DNA of 64,000 bases from Hexactinellida sp. DTS-2022. Its lineage: Eukaryota; Porifera; Hexactinellida. The position numbers were made by a program, and so were the translations under genes. The notes under the pieces were generated by a model. That model searched no databases and was not told the origin of the DNA. It worked only from the letters and a program-made list of their open reading frames with translations. Positions 32,764-44,689 of the stretch are shown here, piece after piece (positions within the stretch are counted from its first letter, which is position 1; each line of letters begins with the position of its first letter). The DNA lies in contig JAPNXP010000009.1 in NCBI GenBank assembly GCA_028753945.1, positions 4,278,001-4,342,000 on the forward strand, in the 5' to 3' direction.

Positions 32764-34646
32764 TCAGATTCTACTGCATTTAACTAGATGTAGTCTAATT
32801 AATGAGATATTAATGATTAAGTTTGTTGAAGCAAGTTTTGCCCTTATGGCATCTTGAGGGGAAATTTTCCAAAGCCCTACGACAAGGACACCGAAAGGTT
32901 GAACAATTCTTACATTTGCAAGAGTAAGTGACACCTTGAGAAGCGTTAAGCATTGCCGTTCTTTGAGATATCTGGTTAGCCGGGACACTGTCCTGATTCA
33001 AAAATTTAGATTTACATATATCGAATTGATTTGCTGTATATTTGTTATCTAGTATTCCATACTTCGTGCCAACAGAGTAGATGTTATCTTGTTTTCCAAT
33101 ACAACACCAATCATGTTTTTGTTACCGAATGCTATTGAGTCTGGTTTGGCTATTGGCAGAAAATGTTGTCACCGATGTCTGCCTCAGGCATAAGGTTGCA
33201 GCTAGATTTGAGCATTCGCTTATGAAGCTCTGTTTGTTTTCGCTTAATTCCTCTACGCTGAAATTCAGAATCGCTTTGTCTCCTCAAATGGTCACAACGA
33301 TGACACCATACCGAAGTTCCAAATCTCTCTTCGCCTTCACTTCTCCCGCAAATAGTGTTAATATACCTGGAACATCCTGGGCATGTTTGTGCTTTTGTTG
33401 TTTCTTGTTCACAAACAGCACAATTCGTGCTAACTATAGTACCCTGTTTGTCAGTAATACTAGAGTTATTATTTTCTTGTTCTGCCGGTTGGAACTTTGA
33501 ATTGAACGGAGAAGATGGTAATTGAGGGAACGAAGGAAGATCACGAAATTCGTCGAAAACACAGGTTATCCGAGAAGGGCTGAGAAAGTTCGTCCAGATA
33601 AGGATCAGTAGTCTGGTGGAAATGATGAGGTGAGCTATATGTATCTGACTCTGAGAACGGCTTCCAATTGGATGCCGCTTTGATTATTATACCCTTCTAT
33701 GGTTCTGTCCAGATCTTCTTCCATGGAGATGTTATTTGTTAGTTCGATTGGAAATTTGTATTCTTCTTGTACTGCACTAACCTAACATATTTGGACCAGT
33801 TGGTATCATTATTATCCATCATCATTGTATTAAAGTGCTTTTTGATATCCTGGTTGACTCTTTCGACAGATCCTTGCGATTCTGGATGACGAGGCTTACT
33901 GCGTATAATTTTAATTGAAGGCCATTTTTCATTGATAAGCTGGAATAATAGAGAATTATTGAACTCTCTTCCATTATCTGAGTGCAAGATAAGAGGGGGC
34001 CAAGTTCACAAAATATGTCCATGAGTGCCTCAATCACTTCTTCTGCACACTTTCTCCTCTGCAGGCGCACAAATTTTGTGAAATGGTCCTGATATACTAG
34101 CAGCCAGTTTAATGGTTGGTTTGCTTCAGGATAAACACTAGTAAAATCAATTAGATCCACCTGTTTCGAGAGAGATAATTCGATGAAGAGATAGGTTTTA
34201 TAACAAGGGATTTAATTAACTTACGGGATTTCTTCAATTGACACCTCGCAGTGATTTACGAATATTTGGCAAATTGACCGAGTAATTCCATAATATTCCA
34301 TTGTGATACGTTTATATAATCCTGTTCGGCCACAGTAATTTTGATCATGATGAACTCTATTTAGCGTGTCGTATATATCCTCCAATGGCATCACTCTCTT
34401 ATATGGTACTTCGCCATTCCCTTTAAGATATAGAATGGTTGACGTAGGACATTTCACTAAGGTGTACCTTTTGTTCAACCTGTACCATCTAGAATAAGGT
34501 ACACCTTGTGTTAGCTTTCCTGCAATCAAGATTCGTATTTTTTCATTGATATCACTCGTTGTTTGGAGTTCTGATTTGCTATCTCTCGGGATTTGAGAGA
34601 TTTTTGTATAAAAAGCTTCTTGTATTTCCATTAAAGAATTGATCAA
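32764..34646 (-). mobile_element. KRBA2-like integrase fossil (LTR-kin/Ginger-type integrase)
   Basis: A minus-strand relic whose parts lie in the order of KRBA2-like integrase proteins: an N-terminal zinc-binding region (about 34221-34646), a DDE integrase core (about 33739-34160) with the family's YQDHFTKFV and GSVERVNQDI blocks, and a Cys/His-rich tail (about 32764-33450). Integrases of this type are related to those of Ty3-type LTR elements and Ginger DNA transposons. No LTRs, reverse transcriptase, capsid or terminal repeats were seen, so the parent element type is open. The copy is broken, with roughly half a dozen breaks, and looks moderately old. Confidence 0.75.
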
Positions 34647-34890
34647 TTATAGGTAGAATTGAATTTCGAAACGAAATGACTGTTCGCAATGTGGGAATAT
34701 ATACTCAAACAAGCACCAAATTACCAGCATAATACGTAAAGTTAAAAGCGTTGCAATTTACATCATAGAGTATGATTTTGTTAAAAAGTGACTTTCTATT
34801 AATGCAGGTAAAGAAATCGTAGTAAGTACAAAAGAAGATTAATAAAAACAACAAATAACTTCCCATTGGTGATGATTCCCTAGATTAATT
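34647..34890. other. AT-rich spacer
   Basis: No feature recognised between the integrase fossil and the next R1 hairpin. Confidence 0.35.
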
Positions 34891-34894
34891 AAGT

Positions 34895-35240
34895 AGAAAA
34901 AATCCAAAATTGCAGCCTGTGCCGACGCATGTTCCTTTGGTGGCACTATATTTTGATGGTGGTTTATTGATAGTGCCTCCAAAGGAACATGCTGTCGGCA
35001 CAGCTGCAATTTTGGAATATTTTTCGCCAAGTCATCAACGCCTCAAGGTGTCAAGAACCATTTGTTAATTGGTCCGAGTCACAAGGAACGGTAGACAAAT
35101 TTGAAGTTTGTTTCTATCATAAACCACATTCAGTTTAATGCCATTAATTCATTAGGTATTGATAATAAATTATATTATTAGTTATTTATTTTAGCAATGT
35201 TATCCACGGTGAGTTGAGTAAAGTCAACAAATTCCATATA
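34895..35240 (+). repeat. R1 dispersed repeat, copy E (hairpin end only)
   Basis: The hairpin core (34895-35027, CAGCCTGTGCCGACGCATGT arm and CTGTCGGCACAGCTGC arm) is followed by the GCCATTAATTCATTAGG and TATCCACGGTGAGTTGAG blocks; similarity ends near 35240. The distal half with the terminal palindrome is absent. Confidence 0.6.
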
Positions 35241-35735
35241 TTATGTGATTAAAGTTATATAAATTATTCTTACAGACAATAGATAAGATTCACTGGTGTT
35301 TCATCCCGGTTTGAAATGTTCCGTTAAGCTACCGTTCGCTAAATCATTTAAATATATAATTAGCAATAATTAATCGAATTCCATACAAGTCGCTCCGTAT
35401 TATCTGAATCCTCTTTCTGTTGGGACACCCTTTCCGGAAATAATACAGGGATAACGTTGTGATTAAACTTGAAACACAGCTAATATACATACATATCTTG
35501 GAGTTACCCTACATATTCTATTCTAACTGACCTAGGGACTTCACACCAGGATGACGAAGCAGAAATTAGGTGAAAAACCTACAACATTCTATAGGTTTTA
35601 CCCTAATAATGACTTCAATGGCCTGAATTTTTAAACTTATAATAAACATAATGGTAATTTATGTTCACTCCCAAGGGAACTATGTAAACAAATCACATAA
35701 TTATTGACAACGTTATTTCTATATTATAATATTGC
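35241..35735. other. Noncoding stretch, nothing recognised
   Basis: AT-rich, no long open frame, no inverted or tandem structure that I could see. Confidence 0.35.
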
Positions 35736-35739
35736 CAAT

Positions 35740-37510
35740 TCCGTTCCAGTAAAGGTTGCTTTTTATAATTGACTTTCCATGGTGCCCTGTACATTACGGT
35801 TTTTCAAAGGGCTAGCATACAAAAACTAGATGTCCAATCGAGCTGAGATTTTCAGCGCAGGTAGTGAATATAATATCCTGTTCAAAAACACTCTAATCTC
35901 TATTTCAGTGTCCAAAACAGAGGCCCCTTCATAGATATTGGTTGAAAAATACCTAAGGCCCCACTATACTCCACATGGGTAATTGAGTTTAATTCATTTT
36001 CCTCTTCGTAGCACACTGGTAGATAATCTTCCCAAAGTTTTTTTAATTCTGTATATATTATAACGCAATAGGGCTCTGTGACCCAGGAATTCTCAGTCAT
36101 ATAGCCAATTTCGGAGGAAAATCTAAATTACTGCCCCACAATGAGCGTCAGATAAATTGAGATTAGATCGTTAATGGATGGTACCCTATAAAGTATAGCT
36201 ACATTGAAAATTTCAGTTGAATCTGACAAATAGTTTTGCTGTAGCGACCATTCTAAGGTCCAGGAATGTGAAGGACATCATGAACGGTTACTTATTCAAA
36301 TGAAATAAAATATCCACTTAGGGCATAGACTCCTTTAGATAAGGATTGGAACGTCGCGATCTCGTGGTTTTTAACTTGAGTCTGAGAGGCTCTAATTTTA
36401 AAAATTGAAAAAGCACTAGATTTCTGGTATCCAAATGTGATTTTTGGCATATAGGGGTAAATTTGGCACCCGTCAACAATTTAGGGTTTCACTAAAAATT
36501 TCTCACACTTCGACAAGTTATGACGTCATTGTCACATTTCGAGAACCCAGAAATCTCATTTAATCGCAAATAATTCGCACACTCTAAGAGGTAAAAATCC
36601 GAAAATTCAATAGAACATGCACATTAATGATGCGGACACTTTGGTAACACCAGATTGCCAATATGCTTACTCATTATCACATGATGACGTAATCACTAAA
36701 ATTTCATATTGATAAATTGGACTATTTATGCCTATTTACGCTTTATAATCAATGTTAGAAGTGTATAAACAGTACACCAACCGCAAAGCGATTGGTGAGT
36801 GTTTGGGTTCTGCCGCAAAGCGACCTAGCAAACGAGGCGCCTAGTCTATATAGATATACTGTAGCATCAATCTATATATAGTATACTAGCGCGCTTTGCG
36901 GCAGAACCCAACCACACACCAAACGCTTCGCGGTTGGTGTATGGTTTATTCACTTCTAACATTGATTATAAAGCGTAAATAGGCCTAAATAGTAAATTTA
37001 ACAATGTGAAATTTTAGTGATTAGGCATCATGTGATAATGAGTAAGCATATTGGCAATTTGCTGTGACCAAAGTGTCCGCATCATTAATGTGCATGTTCT
37101 ATTGAATTTTCAGATTTTATCTCTTAGAGTGCACGAATTATGTGCGAATAAGTTACTTTTCAGGGTTCTCGAAATGTTACAATGACGTCATAACTTGTCG
37201 AGGTGTGAGAAATTTTGAGTGAAACCTCAAATTGTTGACGGGTGCCAAAAGTTATCCCTATATGCCAAAAATCACATTTGGAAACGGAAATCTAATGCTT
37301 TTTCAATTTTAACAATTGGAGCCTCTCAGACTCAAGTTAAAAACCCCGAGATCGCGACGTTCCAGCCTTATCTAAAGGAGTCTATGACTTAGGGTGTAAA
37401 ACAAAATTTTCAACATTCCAAAGCAAAAATTCAGAGTTATAATCATTTGAAATCAGATTTCGACTGTCAAGGTGACAAGTCTGACTTCAAAGTGTTGTAA
37501 CTCTGATAGT
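35740..37510. repeat. Foldback repeat cluster member
   Basis: The flanks outside the palindrome share blocks with the 5.6-8.0 kb element, such as a GACCATTCTAAGGTCCAGG-type block (compare 6343) and GGGTACCATCC/TACTATAC-type blocks, together with the TTCAAAGTGTTGTAACTCTG block near 37490. The core is the inverted repeat at 36323-37388. Confidence 0.45.
36323..37388. repeat. Long inverted repeat, 500-bp arms
   Basis: The left arm (36323-36822) and right arm (36892-37388) are inverted copies with a 69-base AT-rich loop. The outer ends pair ATAGACTCCTTTAGATAAGG with its complement; the inner ends pair TGCCGCAAAGCG with CGCTTTGCGGCA. The arms differ at scattered sites, more than in the 6891-7580 palindrome. 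Near the loop each arm holds an ACCAACCGC-type GC stem. Confidence 0.88.
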
Positions 37511-37575
37511 TTGCATTGCAAAGTTTACTTCAAGGGTCATTCCCAAATCTATATTATTAAATCTCGATTGTTGTT

Positions 37576-38390
<815 letters not shown>

Positions 38391-38392
38391 AG

Positions 38393-38468
38393 TAAGGCCG
38401 CACAGTGGCCGTTAACTTGAGGTGCGTAGCACCGATCTGCCGCAAAGCGACCGAAACCGAAGGGCTCG
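38393..38468 (+). repeat. GC-hairpin dispersed repeat
   Basis: TAAGGCCGCACAGTGGCCGT, GGTGCGTAGCACCGA and GCCGCAAAGCGACCGAAACC, closing with GGGCTCGT, match the copy at 23836-23912 at most positions. It directly follows the 140-bp tandem repeat, as the inverted copy at 50098-50220 directly adjoins the inverted tandem unit. Confidence 0.65.
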
Positions 38469-38559
38469 TTAAATTTAAATTCATTAGTTTAAACATGGTT
38501 TCAAAAAATTTGGATACAAACTGTGAACTCTATACCATTTAAACTTTTCTGACCTTTCA

Positions 38560-39400
38560 ACGCATTGGATTTTCCTTTCACTTTTCTATTTTAAATCCCC
38601 GACACCCGTAGACCAATATACATTTTGTGACCCTAACTCTCACCGTTTTCTAAATGACCATATATGGGCATCTTAATGTGCCAATTTTTGATGATTTAGC
38701 AAATTTATTTCTCGAGAACTATAAACTCTAGACTAGAGCTTAGCACTAAATTTCTATTCAAATTTTTATATTATTACAAAGTCATTGGCAGAATAATTGA
38801 ATCCATTATCTTAATGGTTGCAATCCTATAAATTTACCTGATTATATTCAAAATAGTGGGAAATGTGAATTATATATAAATGTTATTTAGTCTAGATTTC
38901 GCAAATTTGGTCCAATTTGGTTGAAACCAAGTGTAAATAAATGATTATATATATACTTTTATAGAAACACAAAAATTTAAGATTTCACTTGTAAATTTTC
39001 AGAGTTACAACCCTTGAAGTTAGACTTCGACTCCCAAATACGGATTGTTGACGTTTTGCAGTGGAATTCTGACTTCAAAGTGCTATAACTCTGACAGTTT
39101 AGATCCAAAATGTTAAATTTTCGTGTTTCTATAAAACTACATATGTACTTAATTATTGGTTCTAACCAATTTGGAACAAATTTAGAAAATCTAGACTAAA
39201 AACATTGTTCCACGTTCGAAAAGTGAGCTTTTGATGATGATGCACACATTCCTAAGCTCAAAAATGGTCGCTACAACAAAAGTAGAGTTCAGATTCAGCT
39301 GAAATTTCAATGCTGGTATACTTTACAGGGTACTATCCAAAAACTCACTAATCTCATAGTCATTCTTGAGTATAGTGGGGCCTCAAGTATGTACTCTAAA
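38560..39400. repeat. Foldback repeat with 150-bp arms
   Basis: The arms at about 38888-39040 and 39053-39205 are inverted; the outer ends pair TAGTCTAGATTT with AAATCTAGACTA and the middle pairs ATAGAAACAC with GTGTTTCTAT. The outer blocks (GACCATATATGGGCAT and others) are shared with 6417-6860 and the right part with 7600-7980, so this is a shorter relative of the 5.6-8.0 kb element. Confidence 0.7.
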
Positions 39401-39969
39401 CAACCAAAAGTATTTGAATAACAGGAATTTTATTCCAGACACAATATACTTTCGTTATCGTATCTACAGCTGCTTAAACCGCTTTTAAATGACTTTAATT
39501 TATCATTACTCTTCAAAATCTATATTCTACATAATATAATATTGTAAATATCCGATTATGACCCTGACCTATCTAATTAAAGTTTTTTATCTCTTATTTG
39601 ATAAGTTTAGAGTTAAATGTACTGCTATACTTATAAATATCATAACATTACGATTTTCAATCATTTTTATCTAATAACCTTGAAGTGGCATGTGTCCATG
39701 GGACGTGCCACTTGTGGCACTAAAGGAAATGTGGCTATGTTGCAGTGTATATGCACTTTTGGTGTACATGCATGTACACCAGTACACATGCATGTACACT
39801 GCTAAGTTGGTGTACATGCATGTACACCGGTGTATATGCACTTTATGAACTATATTGGCTACAAGTGTATATACACCAGTGTATACGCACTTTTATCCAT
39901 TTTTAATGTCAATGGGTGCTTATGAATTTTAATTAAGTATTGTGAATTCCTGTGTATCTAGTTACGATT

Positions 39970-40147
39970 CAGTCGAAATAGGTTTTCTAATCCCAGTTTT
40001 TCGTAACTAATCGTTTTCTATTTATTCTAAATACATGTGTAAGAAATTCCAATTTTGTTTTATCTTAAATCGGTTTATTCTAACTATAGGATTTGTCTTA
40101 CTTTATTTCCATGAAATGAATTGTTTAGAATGACCCGGTTTCGATTG
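39970..40147. mobile_element. pogo-type MITE, decayed
   Basis: The ends CAGTCGAAATAGGTTTTCTA and GGTTTCGATTG resemble the 12628-12795 MITE. A TA is present on the right (40148-40149); the left is TT, probably mutated. Confidence 0.55.
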
Positions 40148-40338
40148 TATAACATTTGATTCTAATTGATAAGATACAATTATAATCATGCAATGCATTT
40201 ATTCTTTGAAGTTAATTCTAATTATATTTCCAGCAATGCATCCTACAATTGCATGTGTGAAAATCTAATCGATTGCAATTTTATCAAAGTAATTCACTTG
40301 CGCCGTATGTCATAATCATAATATACGTATGTATAAAT

Positions 40339-40623
40339 CAGGGGCGGCGCCAGCACAGCCCCATTGGGGAGGGCGAAAGGGGGGCGGAGCAATGCATTGG
40401 AGGGGCAAAACATTCCAAAATTCACATTAAAACCAAAATCGATATTTTTAATTACAAACTTAGATAAATAATCTGTCCTATAATAGTATACGGTGGGGCA
40501 TCTCAGCAAAACAGCTAATTATGAACTCCCTGTCCAGGGCATTTAGCATTTCCGCATTAACATTAAGTACTCCTATAACAGACAAGCAAGTTCCCGCCCC
40601 CCCCCACCCTCGCGCCACCACTG
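40339..40623. mobile_element. hAT-type MITE
   Basis: 285 bp with ends CAGGGGCGGCGCCAGC and GCGCCACCACTG and a perfect 8-bp target duplication GTATAAAT (40331-40338, 40624-40631). The right half is shared, in reverse, with 32121-32265. Confidence 0.9.
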
Positions 40624-41013
40624 GTATAAATTATTACTAGCTTTACATCGAGGGAATATATGTACAATTTCAGAATCAATGTTATATCATAACTTAGATA
40701 CACCGGAATTCACAATATAGTAGTTTAAATTCATAAGCACCCATTGACATTAAAAATGGATAAAACTGCGTATACACTGGTGTATATACACTTTTAGCCA
40801 ATATAGTTCATAAAGTGCATATACACCGGTGTACATGCATGTACACCAACTTAGCAGTGGACATGCATGTGCACTCGTGTACATGCATGTAAACCAAAAG
40901 TGCAGATACACTGCAACAGCTATATCTCAGTGAAACATTCGTAATGATTAGAAATTAAGCAGCTAGAGTAGTGCGACTATGTGGTATTCAAATCTGAAAT
41001 CAGAATTCGTATA

Positions 41014-41775
41014 CAGTGGAGTCTCCGAATAACGGACAGGTTGGGGACGGCTTTTTTCTGTTGTAGAGAGGTGTCCGCTTCTCGGGTAGTAGTCCTTATT
41101 CATAGTAAATCATCCAATATACACCATTTTGATTGCAGTTTACATGTACTAAGGCTGATTAGTTCCAGGAGAAAGATGCAGTAATATTATTTACTGATCG
41201 TAATTTATAAATGGATTTACGATCCATCACGAACTTTTTGATAGATAATATAAATCATAATAATATAACTTGTTTAATTATTGATGTGTACTCAGCTTGT
41301 TTAATTTTTCTGTAGATGGAATTAACAACTCTAAAATTGCAATACTTCAGTTAGTCATTTAAGTCTGATTGGATTTATCAGATTTAGTAAGTAAGACATT
41401 TTATAAAAAGGATCGGGATTGAAAGTTATTAAAAGTTTTAAGTGGATCCGCGATCCGCTTCCGACCCTAGAAATAGGATCGCTTTCCGGATCGTGCGATC
41501 CTAATGTCCTACATATTATCATTTAAATTTGTTATTATCATAAAAAATATTGGATGTAGTTTCTGGTTGTCCTTTCTTCTGGAATAACTTTGTATTAAGA
41601 ATAACCATTTGGGCCATTTCCTTTGTGCGTTTTTGGAATTCAGAGTTGTCCCGCGCCCGATTCTCGGGGACTGCTTAAGTATTACATGTATGGAAAATTA
41701 TTCCGTTCCAGGAGGTCTGTCCGTTGTAGAGGGGTTTTCCGCTTCTCGGAGTGTCCGTTTTGGGAGGCTCTACTG
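41014..41775. mobile_element. pogo-type non-autonomous element
   Basis: 762 bp, ends CAGTGGAGTCTCCGAATAAC and GGGAGGCTCTACTG, TA on both sides (41012-41013, 41776-41777). Near both ends is a TTGTAGAGAGGTGTCCGCTT or TTGTAGAGGGGTTTTCCGCT block. It contains a short stem-rich GATCCGCTTCCGAC/GGATCG stretch near 41455-41500. No transposase frame. Confidence 0.82.
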
Positions 41776-42300
41776 TATTCGAATTGTTTAAAATGTTCAG
41801 AAATTATATTTTAATTAGCTTATATAGTTATTGAGTTTAATTAACACCTCCATAAATATTTAAATTCAAAAATATTGTTTTATATTCAATTAACATAAAG
41901 TTTCATGTCAACATCCAGGTTGAAGCATCTACAAATGTTATTATGCTGCTAGAAGCTTGAATGTTTGAATACAAATTATTGTTATTCAAATATCAAATTT
42001 TTGGCAGGTTAGTGTACAGTGTACTACTAAATACGTACTAAACTTCTTAGTGAATACAGCAGCATTTATCAATTCAGTTAAATTTACTTTCTACTTAACT
42101 TAAAATTATATAATTGCCTCAACTGCAATAAAAGGAAGTTTGTGACATAATTATTGAGCATATCCGACTGTTAAGTTAATAACGAATTGGCTATGGAGTT
42201 CGTATAGCATGATTTCCATTATAATAATTTGCTCATTGTTTGGTCTTCAGCTGCATATAAATATGATATATATATATTGAACTAGAACAAACTTACAAAA
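41776..42300. other. AT-rich spacer
   Basis: No recognised gene or repeat. A TATA-rich run (TATAAATATGATATATATAT) lies at about 42255-42276, just upstream of the short open frame at 42301. Confidence 0.35.
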
Positions 42301-43010
42301 ATGTCAGCTTGGAATATGAAAATAGCAGAGGAGAGCCCTTATACTATTATTTTATCAACTGTGAGAAATTATGGGTTGATGCTTGCAGTCATTGGCGTAG
42401 CAACATGGTTTAGCGATGGAGGGGCGATAGCGAGCGAGGAAAAAATTATGGGGTCTACCGTCTACGGTCTACCCCCAGGAAAATTTAGGTAGTATGTGCC
42501 TAGAATAAGTTAGTAAAAGTAACTTGGTTTTGTCCTATCCAAATTGATTTGGACGGACATCAAAACTGATATTTAGACCGGGAAGAACTGGTCAACACTA
42601 ACTGCGTGCATGCTTAAATATTAAGAAAACGTATAAAACTTGTTGAGATAACCAATTTTGATTTTGTCATAAACTATTAACATTGTTACATAGAATCAGT
42701 GATGTGATAATGAATGTGTGGTTTCAACCAATTAATAGCATACATAGATTATGCGCATCTAGGAAGGTAGCATGATTCATAAATAATACGAAGCTGATTA
42801 TGTTTTTAGAATAAAATCAGCACGTAATATTGGGGTAAAAGGGTGAGAGAACACACAATTTCATGGAGGGGCGGGATAGGATTTTTGTAATGGCCGCCCC
42901 CCCATGGCCAAATCATGGAGGGGCGACGCCCCCCGCCCTATTCGACGCCTATGCTTGCAGTTATTATGGTTCTGAAGTACCGCATATTATCCTCAGGTTT
43001 TTCAGTTTCA
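42301..43010 (+). pseudogene. Short open frame split by a hAT MITE (uncertain)
   Basis: An ATG at 42301 opens MSAWNMKIAEESPYTIIL and runs to the insertion at 42390; on the far side of the MITE, starting at the duplicated target, the frame would continue for about 16 more codons and stop near 43010. The whole is only 46 codons with no recognised domain. The TATA-rich run 25-45 bases upstream is suggestive, but AT-rich DNA makes such runs common. Treat it as a candidate only. Confidence 0.2.
42390..42953. mobile_element. hAT-type MITE
   Basis: 564 bp, ends CATTGGCGTAG and GACGCCTATG, perfect 8-bp target duplication CTTGCAGT (42382-42389, 42954-42961). G-rich and C-rich subterminal tracts (GGAGGGGCG, CCCCCCGCCC). 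Related in its right end to 27089-27254. Confidence 0.9.
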
Positions 43011-43176
43011 TGACATTAACCAATTTATTATTGTTTAAATTTTAAACAATGACTTATGAATCAAATTAATGGAATTCCCATTAAACGCATCCTTTACTCA
43101 ATAAGTGAATTACATTGAGATTTACACAATATTATGAAATTAATATTAATCTGATTGATAACCTATTTGGTAACAA

Positions 43177-43499
43177 CGTGACCTTCGTATTAAAAGGCCT
43201 TAGTACTGAATAGATTTTGCTGGACCATGGATTACTTAAAATGCCATTGATTATTAGCTGACATATCTTTATCTCAATAGCTAGTAATGACAGACCTGAG
43301 TAATCAAATGTGATATATCACAATTCTAAAGGGTGTTATGTATGATATCATGTTCCTAACTTCCTATATAATAATACGTAATGCATTTCTCAGGTCTGTC
43401 ATTACTAGCTATTGAGGTAGAGATATGTCAGCTAATAATCAATGACCTTTAAGTAATCCATGGTTCGGAGTAGTAAGGCCTTATATAACGAAGGTCAAG
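43177..43499. mobile_element. P-like MITE
   Basis: 323 bp with arms of about 140 bp. The left end CGTGACCTTCGTATTAAAAG matches the P-like end at position 40; the right end is GGCCTTATATAACGAAGGTC then AAG. A perfect 8-bp duplication GGTAACAA flanks it (43169-43176, 43500-43507), the P-element target length. The arms share CAGGTCTGTCATTACTAGCT. Probably mobilised by the transposase family seen at 457-1017. Confidence 0.85.
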
Positions 43500-43709
43500 G
43501 GTAACAATTTGAAATGATGAGTATATTTGTACCTTGGGTATTGGAGATGTGAATTGAATATTAGGATCATGGCGTTGAAGTTCTCCAAACCCTTTATTCA
43601 GATTGTTTCTTTAATTTAGATAATGTGCAAACATGAATCACGTTATCACAAGGTTACTTTACTCCATCTGATATATCAATGCTTGATTTACCTGAAATGG
43701 AGCACATTT

Positions 43710-43862
43710 AAATACGGGGGGGGGGGGGGGGTGGAAGTAGAGTTTTGGGAATGTGAGGGGGGAGCGGCTTCAGCTTAGATCAATGTATTTTTCAAATCCC
43801 AAGGGGGGCACATAGGATCCAAGGGGGGGGGGGGGGCAAATGCCCCCCTAAATGAAACCCTG
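43710..43862. repeat. G-rich repeat end, hAT-like
   Basis: A G-run of 18 near 43713, a second G-run near 43826, a CCCCCC tract and an end AAATGAAACCCTG near 43862 recall hAT-type subterminal structure. A matching left end was not found. Confidence 0.35.
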
Positions 43863-44560
43863 ATCCTCTTGTTTCTTGTAATAACTTTATTAACAATGTA
43901 GATAATACAATTTTTTATAGTTCTATATTGACGATTTTTATAATGAACAGCAATTTGGTGTATATTTATCTAGAAATAGCTGAATGGAAAGTATTTATTA
44001 TACAACTGAACCAGGAAGAAATAAATTCAGATTAAATAGGAGAAACATTTATGCAAATAAATTTTCTGAGATAGAAATTTATTATGGCATTAAAAATACA
44101 TATGGTTAAGAAATAAAAAAGTTAAATTTTTTTATTTCTTAACCGATTTTAGTGATCTTTGGCTCAATCTTCATGTCTCGACGGGTTCTATCACGTGGCA
44201 TACAGTGATTTTGACCATCTTTGAAAAAGTAGGGGGGTGTAAGATTGTGCAATTGTACCGAATGGGTATATATTTATCAGAAGCATAAACCTAATCAATC
44301 GCAGCGAATAAAAAATAGAGCGAAAATTTATTTACCCTTTCCATTATTTAGATACCTATACCATACACAGCAGCAAGATAAATCTAGTACAAACCACACA
44401 AGTTAAATTAATTATAGTTAGGAATTCAATTCTTTTATAATTATATATAACTATTAGCTATGCAATGTCCTGGGCAGGTGTCAAAGTTATTTTGAAAAAG
44501 ATTTCCATTAATTTCATATCTAAAAAAAAAGCTGAGATACCTAGTGTTTATGTAGTAAAA
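43863..44560. other. AT-rich noncoding, one perfect hairpin
   Basis: GGTTAAGAAATAAAAAA pairs with TTTTTTATTTCTTAACC at 44104-44144. A truncated pogo-type end (AAAACCTCGATTATCCGAAC) occurs at about 44562-44582. Otherwise nothing is recognised. Confidence 0.45.
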
Positions 44561-44689
44561 CCTCGATTATCCGAACTCGTTGGGACCGGTTAAAAATGTT
44601 CGGATAATATGCAATTCACAAAGAACCAGTTCTGTTTTTACCAAATACCTTCGTTCAAAAGATTTCAACCTAACTTAATTGGGTTATTA

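Larger units (their letters stand above)
39735..40920. mobile_element. Long-TIR element with palindromic TGTACATGCATGTACA motifs
   Basis: Inverted arms of about 220 bp (about 39738-39955 and 40700-40918) begin GTTGCAGTGTAT and carry three or four copies of GTGTACATGCATGTACAC per arm. The middle holds a decayed pogo-type MITE (39970-40147) and a hAT MITE (40339-40623). Target duplication is unclear (GCTA on both sides if the end is TGTTGCAG). No coding capacity is seen. Confidence 0.72.
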
